From NCBI GenBank assembly GCA_900550625.1, contig URSW01000056.1:1-8872 (forward strand): 8,872 bases of DNA, written 5' to 3'. This DNA is from an uncultured Eubacteriales bacterium. Its GTDB lineage: Bacteria > Bacillota > Clostridia > Oscillospirales > CAG-272. The notes under the pieces were generated by a model. That model saw only the letters and a list, made by a program, of their open reading frames with translations, did no database searches and was not told the DNA's origin. The position numbers were made by a program, and so were the translations under genes. This document shows, piece by piece, positions 1-6,187 of the stretch. The first letter of the stretch is position 1; each line of letters starts with the position of its first letter.

Positions 1-27
1 CGGGTTCGAGCCCCGTAATCCGCTCCA
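1..27 (+). tRNA. tRNA 3' end, probably tRNA-Gly (5' part outside window)
   Basis: The window opens inside a T-arm (CGGG, loop TTCGAGC, CCCG). It is followed by the 3' acceptor strand AATCCGC, discriminator T and an encoded CCA. The missing 5' strand should therefore read GCGGATT. A U73 discriminator with G1:C72, C2:G71 and G3:C70 matches the bacterial glycine identity set. Cys, the other common U73 tRNA, would want different acceptor pairs. The anticodon is not visible, so the isotype is inference. Confidence 0.8.
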
Positions 28-72
28 ACGGACACAGCGTTGTAACTCGGTTACAAAAAAGCCGTGTCCGTT
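27..72 (+). other. Nested hairpin between two tRNA genes
   Basis: AACGGACAC (27-35) pairs perfectly with GTGTCCGTT (64-72). Inside it, TTGTAAC (40-46) pairs perfectly with GTTACAA (50-56) around a TCG loop. The outer stem starts at the last A of the first tRNA's CCA and ends 7 nt before the next tRNA. There is no long U tract, only TTATTTAT, so it may be a weak terminator, a processing signal for the tRNA precursor, or a small independent element. Confidence 0.6.
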
Positions 73-79
73 ATTTATC

Positions 80-153
80 GGCGCCATAGCCAAGCGGTAA
101 GGCAGAGGTCTGCAAAACCTTTATCCCCGGTTCGATTCCGGGTGGCGCCTCCA
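80..153 (+). tRNA. tRNA-Cys(GCA)
   Basis: This is a complete cloverleaf. The acceptor strands GGCGCCA (80-86) and TGGCGCC (143-149) pair fully, followed by discriminator T150 and an encoded CCA (151-153). The anticodon stem GAGGT/ACCTT closes the loop CTGCAAA, which places GCA at the anticodon and reads UGC/UGU codons. The T-arm is CCCGG-TTCGATT-CCGGG. U73 is a cysteine identity base. It sits 52 nt after the preceding tRNA on the same strand, so the two are probably transcribed together and end at the terminator just downstream. Confidence 0.97.
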
Positions 154-160
154 AAATAAA

Positions 161-185
161 AGCATCCCTATCGGGATGCTTTTTG
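161..185 (+). terminator. Intrinsic terminator of the tRNA unit
   Basis: AGCATCCC (161-168) and GGGATGCT (173-180) form a perfect 8-bp stem with a TATC loop, followed by TTTT. It lies 8 nt after the CCA of tRNA-Cys and so ends the tRNA transcript. Confidence 0.9.
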
Positions 186-310
186 TATTGATTATGCTAA
201 GGCGGAATCGGAGAGACAAACGACCTTTTCGGGGCGGTTGTCATAGAGTTTTTCTCAAAGATAATCATAAAAGTTTGAATAGGGGCATTTTTAATACCGC
301 AGCAGCCAAA

Positions 311-337
311 AAAAGCACTTCGAGAGTAGTGCTTTTT
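311..337. terminator. Bidirectional terminator downstream of the sigma gene
   Basis: AAAAGCACT (311-319) pairs with AGTGCTTTT (328-336) around an 8-nt loop. There is a T run on the + side and an A run (T run on the minus strand) on the other side. It lies about 80 nt past the stop of the minus-strand sigma factor gene and is the natural end of that transcript. It can also stop read-through from the tRNA side. Confidence 0.8.
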
Positions 338-418
338 ATTTGGCATTGTTTTGCCGGAGGCGGACCGATAAACGGCAGAATATTTCAAAAAGCCGTTTCA
401 ATCACATTATGTAAATAC

Positions 419-1999
419 TCACCCGTTTTTCACAACACAAATTGAAGGCTTTTCAGTGTCTTTGACGGCTTCTATCCAGTTTGCTTCAAGCAGGGTGTTC
501 ACCAAATTTTTGAGAGATTCAAAATGGTACCTGAGAGCTCCGGCGTATTCCGCCGTCTTGCGGATGCCCGTCGGCGCAAGATCTGCGGTTACTTCCGCTG
601 CGATGTCTATAGTCTGCCTGTCGAGCTCTTTTATTGCTTCCGTACATTTATGCAGTATATCCCGGAGCTCGTCATACTCTTCCTTTGTCCATACGGCAAA
701 ATTAGCTTTACCGTCATTAACGTATCCGAGCTTTTGAAGATTTTCCCGACATCCCGACGGCAGGAAATCAAAGCAATCTTCAGAAACGGCAACCAAAGAG
801 TCGGTCATATGCGTCTGAAAGTGCTGAGCATTCAGAGTCTGACCGAAATTTACGGCAATTACGAATCCTCTTTTGTCACTTGAGACTACGCTTTCATAGA
901 TGCCGCGAATCGTTTCTTTGTCGGATACATTATATTCGGGCGTGATGTCTTCATATGCCCATACCAGCCCCCGACCGCCGCCTTCGTTGACAATGGAATA
1001 CGGACCGGTTTCGGGCAATTCTCCGTACTTCTTTGTAAGGTATTCTTCGTTAATATCCAAAGCGAAAACGGAACACAGAAGCAGCTTTTGCCAATGCATC
1101 AGATTTTGGTCGGCGAATCTATTTCCGAAGCGGCGTTCAAAATCATCTGTGATCACGCCGAAGCGCTCTGCGGCGGCTTTTGTCACGCATTTCAGCTTTT
1201 CTTCTATTATGTTTTTGCTTTCAAGCGAAAAGATCGGAATATTGGTCAGATACTTCCCGTTTTTCTGTATGAGATACTGACGGCTGCAGAGAATCTCAAT
1301 CTCGTCCTCCAGGAACGGAACCGATACTCCGAGCTCCATGCTGATTTCCTGAACGGTCACGGGAGTGTAGTACGCTGCAAGCAGTATGTTTCCTTTGATC
1401 TTTCTTTTGCTGAATTCCCGGTATTCATTGTCCTGACCGCCCAGCGTTCCCCAAAAATCAATTTTCACATAATTGGGATTATAGCTTTTTTCACCGTATA
1501 TTCTTTCCATATGCATGCCCTCCATGACGATTTTTCTTGCGCGGAACAAATAGTATTTAACCATTTCCGTGCTGATTTTTTGCCTGACTGCTATTTCGGA
1601 GCAGGAGAGATTTTCAAAATAGTACAAAACCATAGCTTCGCGGTATTGATTTGAGAGAAATGACAACTCGCGGTGAAGCAGATTCTTTTCATCGTCGTCT
1701 ATAATTTTATCCGGAACGGATGAAGAATCATCGGGCATATTCGGGTCGAGATATGCCGAATGATTTGTGCTTCTCGATTTTTTGCGAAGGTAAGCGGCGT
1801 ACACATTTCCGGCTATCTTCCACATGAAGCCGTAAAAGCGTTCCTCATTTTTAAGATTGTCAGCCGATTTTATAATCTCATAGATAATATCGCTTGCAAG
1901 TTCTTCGGCTTCATGTGTATTTCCGAGCCTGGTAAGAGCGTAGCCGAATACAGACTTCATATTCTCCGTAATATACTGCTCAAGCTTTGCTTTGTCCAA
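419..1999 (-). CDS. ECF-type RNA polymerase sigma factor with long C-terminal extension
   Basis: The first 165 residues are a compact sigma factor. Region 2 spans about 8-75, including the EAEELASDIIYEI helix and the FYGFMWKIAGNVYAAYLRKK core/-10 binding segment. Region 4 spans about 107-162, with the helix-turn-helix LSCSEIAVRQKISTEMVKYY. Ordinary ECF factors end near here, but this protein continues for about 360 residues. A helix-turn-helix/winged-helix-like segment lies at about 202-255 (TVQEISMELGVSV, then a YLIQKNGKYLTN wing), followed by an unrecognised, mostly helical region with several aromatic and charged stretches. The start is TTG, chosen because GGAGG (minus-strand sense of 2008-2012) lies 8 nt upstream. 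No anti-sigma gene or membrane segment is visible nearby, so the extension may itself regulate activity (inference). The gene is divergent from the phosphonate gene and has its own terminator. The sigma assignment is firm, but the target regulon is unknown. Confidence 0.9.
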   Translation of the reverse strand: MDKAKLEQYITENMKSVFGYALTRLGNTHEAEELASDIIYEIIKSADNLKNEERFYGFMWKIAGNVYAAYLRKKSRSTNHSAYLDPNMPDDSSSVPDKIIDDDEKNLLHRELSFLSNQYREAMVLYYFENLSCSEIAVRQKISTEMVKYYLFRARKIVMEGMHMERIYGEKSYNPNYVKIDFWGTLGGQDNEYREFSKRKIKGNILLAAYYTPVTVQEISMELGVSVPFLEDEIEILCSRQYLIQKNGKYLTNIPIFSLESKNIIEEKLKCVTKAAAERFGVITDDFERRFGNRFADQNLMHWQKLLLCSVFALDINEEYLTKKYGELPETGPYSIVNEGGGRGLVWAYEDITPEYNVSDKETIRGIYESVVSSDKRGFVIAVNFGQTLNAQHFQTHMTDSLVAVSEDCFDFLPSGCRENLQKLGYVNDGKANFAVWTKEEYDELRDILHKCTEAIKELDRQTIDIAAEVTADLAPTGIRKTAEYAGALRYHFESLKNLVNTLLEANWIEAVKDTEKPSICVVKNG

Positions 2000-2082
2000 T
2001 TAAGATTCCTCCGTTTCCGTTTTTAGGTACCTGCATATATATAGTTGTCGGAATGATAATACGGTTAAGTCGTTTTGTCATT

Positions 2083-2091
2083 ATTATATCA
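2083..2091 (-). promoter_or_regulatory. Candidate extended -10 promoter of the sigma gene
   Basis: The minus strand reads TGATATAAT, a consensus -10 with the TGN extension, about 84 nt upstream of the TTG start. The position 17 nt further upstream does not resemble TTGACA, which an extended -10 can tolerate. The same TGATATAAT occurs in the much stronger promoter at 5613-5641. No start-site data exist here. Confidence 0.45.
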
Positions 2092-2126
2092 TAAAATTTG
2101 AGATCGCGGATCGGTCTGTGATGTTT

Positions 2127-2182
2127 TTCGCGGGAACACGATTTCGCGGGGTGTTGAAGGATTTCCGGCATCTTCCCGCGAA
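2127..2182. repeat. Alternative-pairing repeat in the divergent intergenic region
   Basis: TTCGCGGG occurs twice (2127-2134 and 2143-2150), and its complement CCCGCGAA occurs once (2175-2182), so the downstream copy can pair with either upstream copy. A perfect 12-bp palindrome CTCTCCGGAGAG lies at 2269-2280. Apart from these and the flanking promoters, nothing gene-like is seen in 2000-2385. The open frames there lack ribosome binding sites and recognisable sequence. Confidence 0.4.
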
Positions 2183-2343
2183 GAAGCATCGGCGTACGAA
2201 AATGAAGAAAAACGGCGTAATAAACCGATATTTTGGTCTGCCCGGCGAAACCGTAATTTCGGAAAAATCTCTCCGGAGAGCGCCCGGCGGCGATTTTACA
2301 TGAATTGTTCATCAGCCGACTTTTGAATTTTACATAACGGCCT

Positions 2344-2349
2344 TATACT
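2344..2349 (+). promoter_or_regulatory. Candidate -10 element for the phnX-phnW gene
   Basis: TATACT (5 of 6 matches to consensus) lies 36 nt before the start codon. The best upstream hexamers are weak: TTGAAT at 15-nt spacing or TTTTGA at 17. A GAAAGGA ribosome binding site at 2369-2375 sits 10 nt from the ATG. The weak -35 could mean an activator is needed, which is inference. Confidence 0.4.
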
Positions 2350-2385
2350 CAATGATGATAAACGATCAGAAAGGATAAAGGTCAT

Positions 2386-4251
2386 ATGAAACATATTGAG
2401 GCTGTTATTTTCGATTGGGCGGGCACTACGGTGGATTACGGCTGCTTTGCGCCGCTGAAAGGATTTATCGATGCGTTTGCATCCAAGGGCGTGAAGATCA
2501 CACCCGCCGAGGCAAGAGGCCCGATGGGAGTTCTTAAAATAGACCATATCCGCGCGCTCGCCGCGATCCCGCACATAAAGGCGGAGCTTGAGCAAAATCT
2601 CGGTCACGCCGTAACCGATGGCGATATCAACGAATTATATAACGTTTTCGAAAGCACGCTTCTTGAAAATCTTGTTGCATACAGCACGGTCAAGCCCTAT
2701 GTCACGGAAACTGTCGATGCACTCCGCAGTCAGGGGATTTACATAGGTTCGACAAGCGGTTACACCCGCGCCATGATGGACAGGATCACCTCTCATGTCG
2801 CAAAGCAGGGTTATGTGCCCGATTGCTGCGTCTGCGCCGATGAAGTGAGTCGCGGCCGTCCGTATCCCTACATGATGTGGAAAAACATGAGCGAGCTTGA
2901 CATTGCCGATCCCCGCCACGTCGTAAAGGTCGGAGATACCGTTTCCGACATCAGGGAAGGCTTTTCGGCAGATGCATGGACGGTCGGCGTTATGGGCTCA
3001 AGTGAGCTCGGACTTAATGAGGACGAGGTGCGGGAAATCTCCGACGAAGAGCTTCTTACGCATAAAAAGGCGACCTTCGAGCGCTTCTGTGAGGCGGGTG
3101 CAGATTATGTCATCGACGATATGCGGGAGCTGCCCGGCATTATCGGGCAGATCAACGATCAGCTGCGCGAGATGGAGCCTCATAAGCTGCTGACTCCCGG
3201 TCCGCTGACCACACGCCGCTCGGTCAAGCTTGCACAGCTTGCGGATCACTGCACATGGGACGACTCATACAAAAAGCTCACCGTCGGCATCATGAACGAT
3301 ATTACGAAGATCTGCGCAGATACCGACGAATATGCGACTGTATTGCTTCAGGGCAGCGGTTCATATGCGGTCGAAGCGATGATCCAGACCTTCTGCCGCG
3401 ACGATGAAAAGCTGCTGATCGTCGAAAACGGCGCATACGGCAAGCGAATGATCAGGCAGGCTGAAATGGCGGGAAAGAAATATACGGTTCTTTCCTTTGA
3501 CATGTGTACGGCGATCGACCCGAAGGCGGTGCAGAAAAAGCTTGATGAGGAGCCCGACATCAAAACGGTCATGTTCGTACACAGCGAAACGACAAGCGGA
3601 CTTATAAATCCGCTGAAGGAGATCGCCGGGATTGCCAAGGCGGCGGGAAAGACCGTGCTTGTCGATACCATGTCGAGCTTTGCCGCATACGAGACCGATA
3701 TGAAAGCCTTCGGCATCGATGCGCTTGCATCAAGCGCGAACAAGTGCCTCGAGGGACTTCCGGGACTTGCGTTCGTTGTTGCGGCAAAAAAGCTTCTTGA
3801 AGGAGAGAGCTGTTCAAAGTCTCTTTGCCTTGACCTCTGCGATCAGTATCGGTATCTCTATCCCGACGGAAAATTCCGCTTCACCTCGCCGACCACGGTT
3901 TTGCTTGCACTGCGCCGTGCACTTGATCTGTATAAGCTTGAGGGAGGGCTTGAGGCGCGCAAAGCGCGTTATCAGGCAAACCATGACGCGCTTACGGAAG
4001 GAATGCGCCGCCTAGGGATCACCTCGATCGTTCCGGAGAAGTGGCAGTCCTACATCATCACCACTTTCGATCTCGGGGATATCAGCTTTGCGAATATGTA
4101 CGCGCGGCTCAAGGCGGACGGATTTGTTATCTATCCCGGCAAGCTGACGGATAAGAATACCTTCCGCATCGGCACGATCGGCGACCTTTATCCGAAGGAT
4201 TACGAGAGACTCTGCAAGTGCCTCGAGGAGTATCTGAACTCGGGGAAATAG
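2386..4251 (+). CDS. phnXW: Bifunctional phosphonoacetaldehyde hydrolase / 2-aminoethylphosphonate-pyruvate transaminase (PhnX-PhnW fusion)
   Basis: Residues 1-260 are PhnX, a HAD-superfamily hydrolase that splits phosphonoacetaldehyde into acetaldehyde and phosphate. Visible features are the nucleophile motif FDWAGTT (Asp10, Ala12), the Schiff-base lysine Lys51 in MGVLKIDHIRAL within the cap, the STSGYTR segment (122-128), GRPYPY (157-162) and the acidic loop VGDTVSD (182-188). Residues about 264-621 are PhnW, the fold-type I PLP aminotransferase that converts 2-aminoethylphosphonate and pyruvate to phosphonoacetaldehyde and alanine. It starts at HKLLTPGPL (266-274), with the PLP-ring aspartate Asp427 (VDTMSS) and the PLP lysine Lys453 (SANKCLEG). 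Both halves are near full family length with all key residues, so both activities are expected. The enzyme is cytosolic. The linker is only a few residues. The gene stands alone between its own promoter candidate and terminator, with no phosphonate transporter in the window. Fused PhnX-PhnW enzymes are known from other bacteria. Confidence 0.96.
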   Translation: MKHIEAVIFDWAGTTVDYGCFAPLKGFIDAFASKGVKITPAEARGPMGVLKIDHIRALAAIPHIKAELEQNLGHAVTDGDINELYNVFESTLLENLVAYSTVKPYVTETVDALRSQGIYIGSTSGYTRAMMDRITSHVAKQGYVPDCCVCADEVSRGRPYPYMMWKNMSELDIADPRHVVKVGDTVSDIREGFSADAWTVGVMGSSELGLNEDEVREISDEELLTHKKATFERFCEAGADYVIDDMRELPGIIGQINDQLREMEPHKLLTPGPLTTRRSVKLAQLADHCTWDDSYKKLTVGIMNDITKICADTDEYATVLLQGSGSYAVEAMIQTFCRDDEKLLIVENGAYGKRMIRQAEMAGKKYTVLSFDMCTAIDPKAVQKKLDEEPDIKTVMFVHSETTSGLINPLKEIAGIAKAAGKTVLVDTMSSFAAYETDMKAFGIDALASSANKCLEGLPGLAFVVAAKKLLEGESCSKSLCLDLCDQYRYLYPDGKFRFTSPTTVLLALRRALDLYKLEGGLEARKARYQANHDALTEGMRRLGITSIVPEKWQSYIITTFDLGDISFANMYARLKADGFVIYPGKLTDKNTFRIGTIGDLYPKDYERLCKCLEEYLNSGK

Positions 4252-4271
4252 AGCGTTAATACGCAATATCG

Positions 4272-4300
4272 AAAAGCTCACACGATGTGTGAGCTTTTTC
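4272..4300 (+). terminator. Intrinsic terminator of the phnX-phnW gene
   Basis: AAAAGCTCACAC (4272-4283) and GTGTGAGCTTTT (4287-4298) form a perfect 12-bp stem with a 3-nt GAT loop, ending in T5. It begins 20 nt after the stop codon. Read on the minus strand the same stem ends in TTTT, so it may also stop transcripts of the converging DUF4430 gene. Confidence 0.92.
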
Positions 4301-4399
4301 GGTATATTACGGAGGGGAATGCTTTACCGCGGCGCTTTGATAAAGCCCCGTCTCCGAATTATGACCGGCAGCTTTTCTCCGCTTTTGGTATTGTAAAGA

Positions 4400-5059
4400 T
4401 TAAGAAATAAAAGGCGCAGTCGACGATTCCTCCGACATAGGCGGCTTCCGATTTACCGTGATATCGGCAGCGTTGGAGCAGGTGACGATTTCGGTCTCAT
4501 ATGTTCCGCCGGCTATGCCGCCGATATCCCGCCCGAGATCGCAGGTGTAAGCCCATTCGATGACATCGCCGTCATTCAATTCGTAATCCGAGCAGCCTTT
4601 GTTCGGAAATTCGCCGTTGACGCGGTACATCCAGCCGGACAGCGGTCCGCAGGAAAATTCGTAAAGATGGTGTATCCCCTGCACATAAACGGTTTTGTAC
4701 CCGTTTCCGTCGGCTCCCTGATATTCCATCTGAATTTTTTTCTCGCGGACGGCGCGGCTTAAGACCGAAAAAACGGTGTCGCCTTCAAAAAGCTCGTATT
4801 CCGTCGCGGGAAGGATCACGCCGTCCGGCGGAACATATTCGTCCGATTTGAGCCGGTCGTCCAGATTTTCATAGTTTTTCAGCACCGTATCGCAGCGTAT
4901 TTCGAGAGTGACGGTTCGGGACTGAATCTCCGAACTGCTGCCGTCGGCACCGCCGCTGTAATATTCGTCAACCGATTGGATGTTCAGACCGAATACTGCG
5001 GCAATCAGCACCGCAGCGGCGGCGATAAGCAGGATAATATTTTTCTTCGCTTTTTTCAT
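4400..5059 (-). CDS. Exported DUF4430 (transcobalamin-C-terminal-like) protein under B12 riboswitch control
   Basis: The protein has 219 residues. The N-terminus MKKAKK is followed by a hydrophobic helix (about 8-24) and no lipobox cysteine, so it is a Sec signal or an uncleaved membrane anchor, with the rest outside the cell. Residues about 49-178 match the DUF4430 pattern: VTLEIRCDTVL, PPDGVILPATEYELFEGDTV, a central LYEFSCGPLSGWMYRVNG and a terminal DGDVIEWAYTCDLG. Cysteines 56, 137, 156 and 173 lie inside the domain and could form disulfides. DUF4430 is related to the C-terminal domain of animal intrinsic factor and transcobalamin. Together with the cobalamin riboswitch upstream, this suggests a corrinoid-binding surface protein, which is inference. 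The start is ATG with a weak GAAAG 10 nt upstream. The serine-rich tail has no LPXTG sorting signal. No transporter gene accompanies it. Confidence 0.85.
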   Translation of the reverse strand: MKKAKKNIILLIAAAAVLIAAVFGLNIQSVDEYYSGGADGSSSEIQSRTVTLEIRCDTVLKNYENLDDRLKSDEYVPPDGVILPATEYELFEGDTVFSVLSRAVREKKIQMEYQGADGNGYKTVYVQGIHHLYEFSCGPLSGWMYRVNGEFPNKGCSDYELNDGDVIEWAYTCDLGRDIGGIAGGTYETEIVTCSNAADITVNRKPPMSEESSTAPFIS

Positions 5060-5123
5060 TATTTACATTCTTTCAAAAAAGATTTTTTGTTGTTTCTTCG
5101 ACTGCAAAGACGCGCTTTGCCCG

Positions 5124-5167
5124 TAAAATAAAAAGTACTCCTTCGACCTTTCGGGTCAAAAGAGTAC
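5124..5167 (-). terminator. Riboswitch expression-platform terminator
   Basis: On the minus strand GTACTC (5162-5167) pairs with GAGTAC (5135-5140), with an inner GACC/GGTC helix (5154-5157 with 5145-5148), followed by TTTTTATTTT. It lies between the cobalamin aptamer and the DUF4430 start, 65 nt before the ATG. It is therefore expected to stop transcription when the ligand is bound, giving low expression in B12 plenty. Confidence 0.85.
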
Positions 5168-5189
5168 AACGGATCATAAATCGCAGAAG

Positions 5190-5232
5190 CGGCGTGATTC
5201 ATGCCTGCCTTTCGGGAGAAGAATCAGCGCCG
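5190..5232 (-). other. Leader hairpin between aptamer and terminator
   Basis: TGATTC/GAATCA (5195-5200 with 5221-5226) is extended by CGGC/GCCG (5190-5193 with 5229-5232) across a small internal loop. It sits between the aptamer and the terminator and may belong to the alternative folding of the expression platform. I could not identify a clear antiterminator partner by eye. Confidence 0.5.
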
Positions 5233-5289
5233 AAAACATTTTCGCGCGATCGATCGGCTGCACCCTTCTCACCAAAGCTGTGTTGAACC

Positions 5290-5480
5290 AAAAGATACGG
5301 CAGGTAACCTGACTTATGATGCAGTGGAAAATCCACACGGACACGCTTTCCGCGGGCATGGTTTCACCTAGTTTCTGCGTGCTCCGGTCTCGTCAAATAC
5401 AGTAATGGCGGTTGTTCCGGATTCGAACCGGATTTCCTTTTCATCTACTCAGCGTACAACTTTTCAAAACCGTATCTTTT
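5290..5480 (-). ncRNA. Cobalamin riboswitch aptamer
   Basis: The order of conserved elements on the minus strand is diagnostic. The P1 5' strand AAAAGATACGG (5470-5480) pairs perfectly over 11 bp with CCGTATCTTTT (5290-5300). The core GATGAAAAGGAAAT is followed by a CCGG-TTCGAAT-CCGG arm (5417-5431). Next is CCGCCATTACTGTA (5398-5411), the counterpart of the conserved CCGCYACTGT segment. A variable peripheral region follows, and last the B12 box AAGTCAGGTTACCTGCC (5299-5315), which differs from consensus mainly at the AG that is TT here. The aptamer lies 230 nt upstream of the DUF4430 start with a terminator between them, so it is an OFF switch acting on transcription. The coenzyme form bound (adenosyl, methyl or hydroxo) cannot be read by eye. 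Confidence 0.93.
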
Positions 5481-5518
5481 TAAAATTATTCGGTTGTATT
5501 ATCCCCGGGGAGAAATGC

Positions 5519-5563
5519 CCGTAAGGGTGTTTTTGCAAATCCGTTAATAAAGCGTCCTTACGG
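5519..5563 (-). other. Structured leader upstream of the riboswitch
   Basis: CCGTAAGG (minus sense of 5556-5563) can pair with CCTTACGG (minus sense of 5519-5526), a perfect 8-bp helix closing a 29-nt loop. A further CTTAC-TTC-GTAAG hairpin follows the promoter at about 5587-5599, sharing the GTAAG/CTTAC motif, so alternative pairings are possible. These about 125 nt of transcribed leader precede P1 and are not part of the standard cobalamin aptamer. Confidence 0.5.
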
Positions 5564-5612
5564 CGCGGACAGCGGAACTGTAAAGACTTACGAAGTAAGA
5601 CTTTTGGCAAGT

Positions 5613-5641
5613 ATTATATCACACCTCGCGGATTATTGCAA
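5613..5641 (-). promoter_or_regulatory. Strong vegetative promoter of the B12-controlled unit
   Basis: On the minus strand the -35 is TTGCAA (5636-5641), then a 17-nt spacer, then the -10 TATAAT (5613-5618) with an upstream TGA (extended -10). Transcription should start near 5606, giving a leader of about 547 nt before the DUF4430 start codon. Only two of twelve hexamer positions depart from consensus. Confidence 0.9.
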
Positions 5642-6187
5642 GTGTTTGCCCGACAAATTCCGGTACAGGGATAAAAGGGCTGGAGTTTCTCTGTTTGCGG
5701 CGCATTTACGCCGGGTGCAGATCTTCGCGGCTCTCCGGATTTCGATTGCGAAAAGAGTTTGCGAAAAAGCCGTACCGATGATCCGCCGAAAAAACAATGT
5801 CCGCAGAAACGGTCGAAAGACCGTTTCTGCGGACATTTCAAAAAGAAGGTATTTTAAGGGATTGCCGCCTGTCAAACGGACGGAGCGCGCTCACACGATC
5901 TTGGCGAATAAGCTTAATATTTCCGTACTAAGACAAACTTTCTTATAAGCATGATGATGTCTTTCATACTCTTTTCAAACGGTTATGTAATTTTGCCCTC
6001 TGCTTTTCATGCCGAAAAAAGGTATCGGGTGTTCTATTCCCTGAAAAATCGGAATTTACAAAATGTACAAAATCACAGGGGCTACTCGCAAAAAGAAAAG
6101 AGGCAAAGGAGTTAGGCCTGCAGCAATAGTTATTTTCGAAACAGAAACAGGATCGTGCGATCACGTTTTCCGATTATTGTGTTTTTT
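5642..6187. other. Gene-free stretch
   Basis: No supportable gene is seen in these 546 bases. The open frames on both strands lack convincing ribosome binding sites, resemble no family I recognise, and one runs through the perfect inverted repeat at 5796-5837. Minor hairpins exist, such as CGGCG/CGCCG (5698-5713). It may contain decayed coding sequence or a small RNA, but nothing identifies either. Confidence 0.6.
5796..5837 (-). terminator. Perfect 19-bp inverted repeat with GAAA/TTTC loop, terminator-like on the minus strand
   Basis: The arms 5796-5814 and 5819-5837 are exact complements of each other around a 4-nt loop (GAAA on +, TTTC on -). On the minus strand the stem is followed by TTGTTTTTTC, as in an intrinsic terminator. 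On the + strand only ATTTC follows. No intact gene lies upstream on the minus strand for over 700 nt. It could end a transcript through the broken gene at 6188-6469 or an unannotated small RNA, or be a dispersed repeat unit. Confidence 0.75.

Noticed and set aside
2118..2303. A 61-codon + strand frame in the divergent region
   Set aside because: No ribosome binding site and highly basic random-looking composition; it overlaps the hairpin-forming repeats.
5417..5437. T-arm-like CCGG-TTCGAAT-CCGG motif suggesting a tRNA on the minus strand
   Set aside because: No acceptor, D or anticodon arm fits around it. It lies in the right place for an internal arm of the cobalamin aptamer.
5614..5875. 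Overlapping minus-strand frames of 75 and 80 codons
   Set aside because: They run through the perfect inverted repeat and the promoter of the B12 unit and are arginine-rich without recognisable sequence.
5914..5967. A 17-residue basic-hydrophobic frame on the minus strand (MKDIIMLIRKFVLVRKY)
   Set aside because: It resembles a small membrane peptide and lies upstream of the 5796-5837 hairpin, but the only purine-rich stretch is too close to the ATG and there is no convincing promoter.
5964..6164. Minus-strand 66-codon frame containing SGNRTPD
   Set aside because: No ribosome binding site, cysteine/phenylalanine-rich composition and no match to a family I know; probably non-coding.
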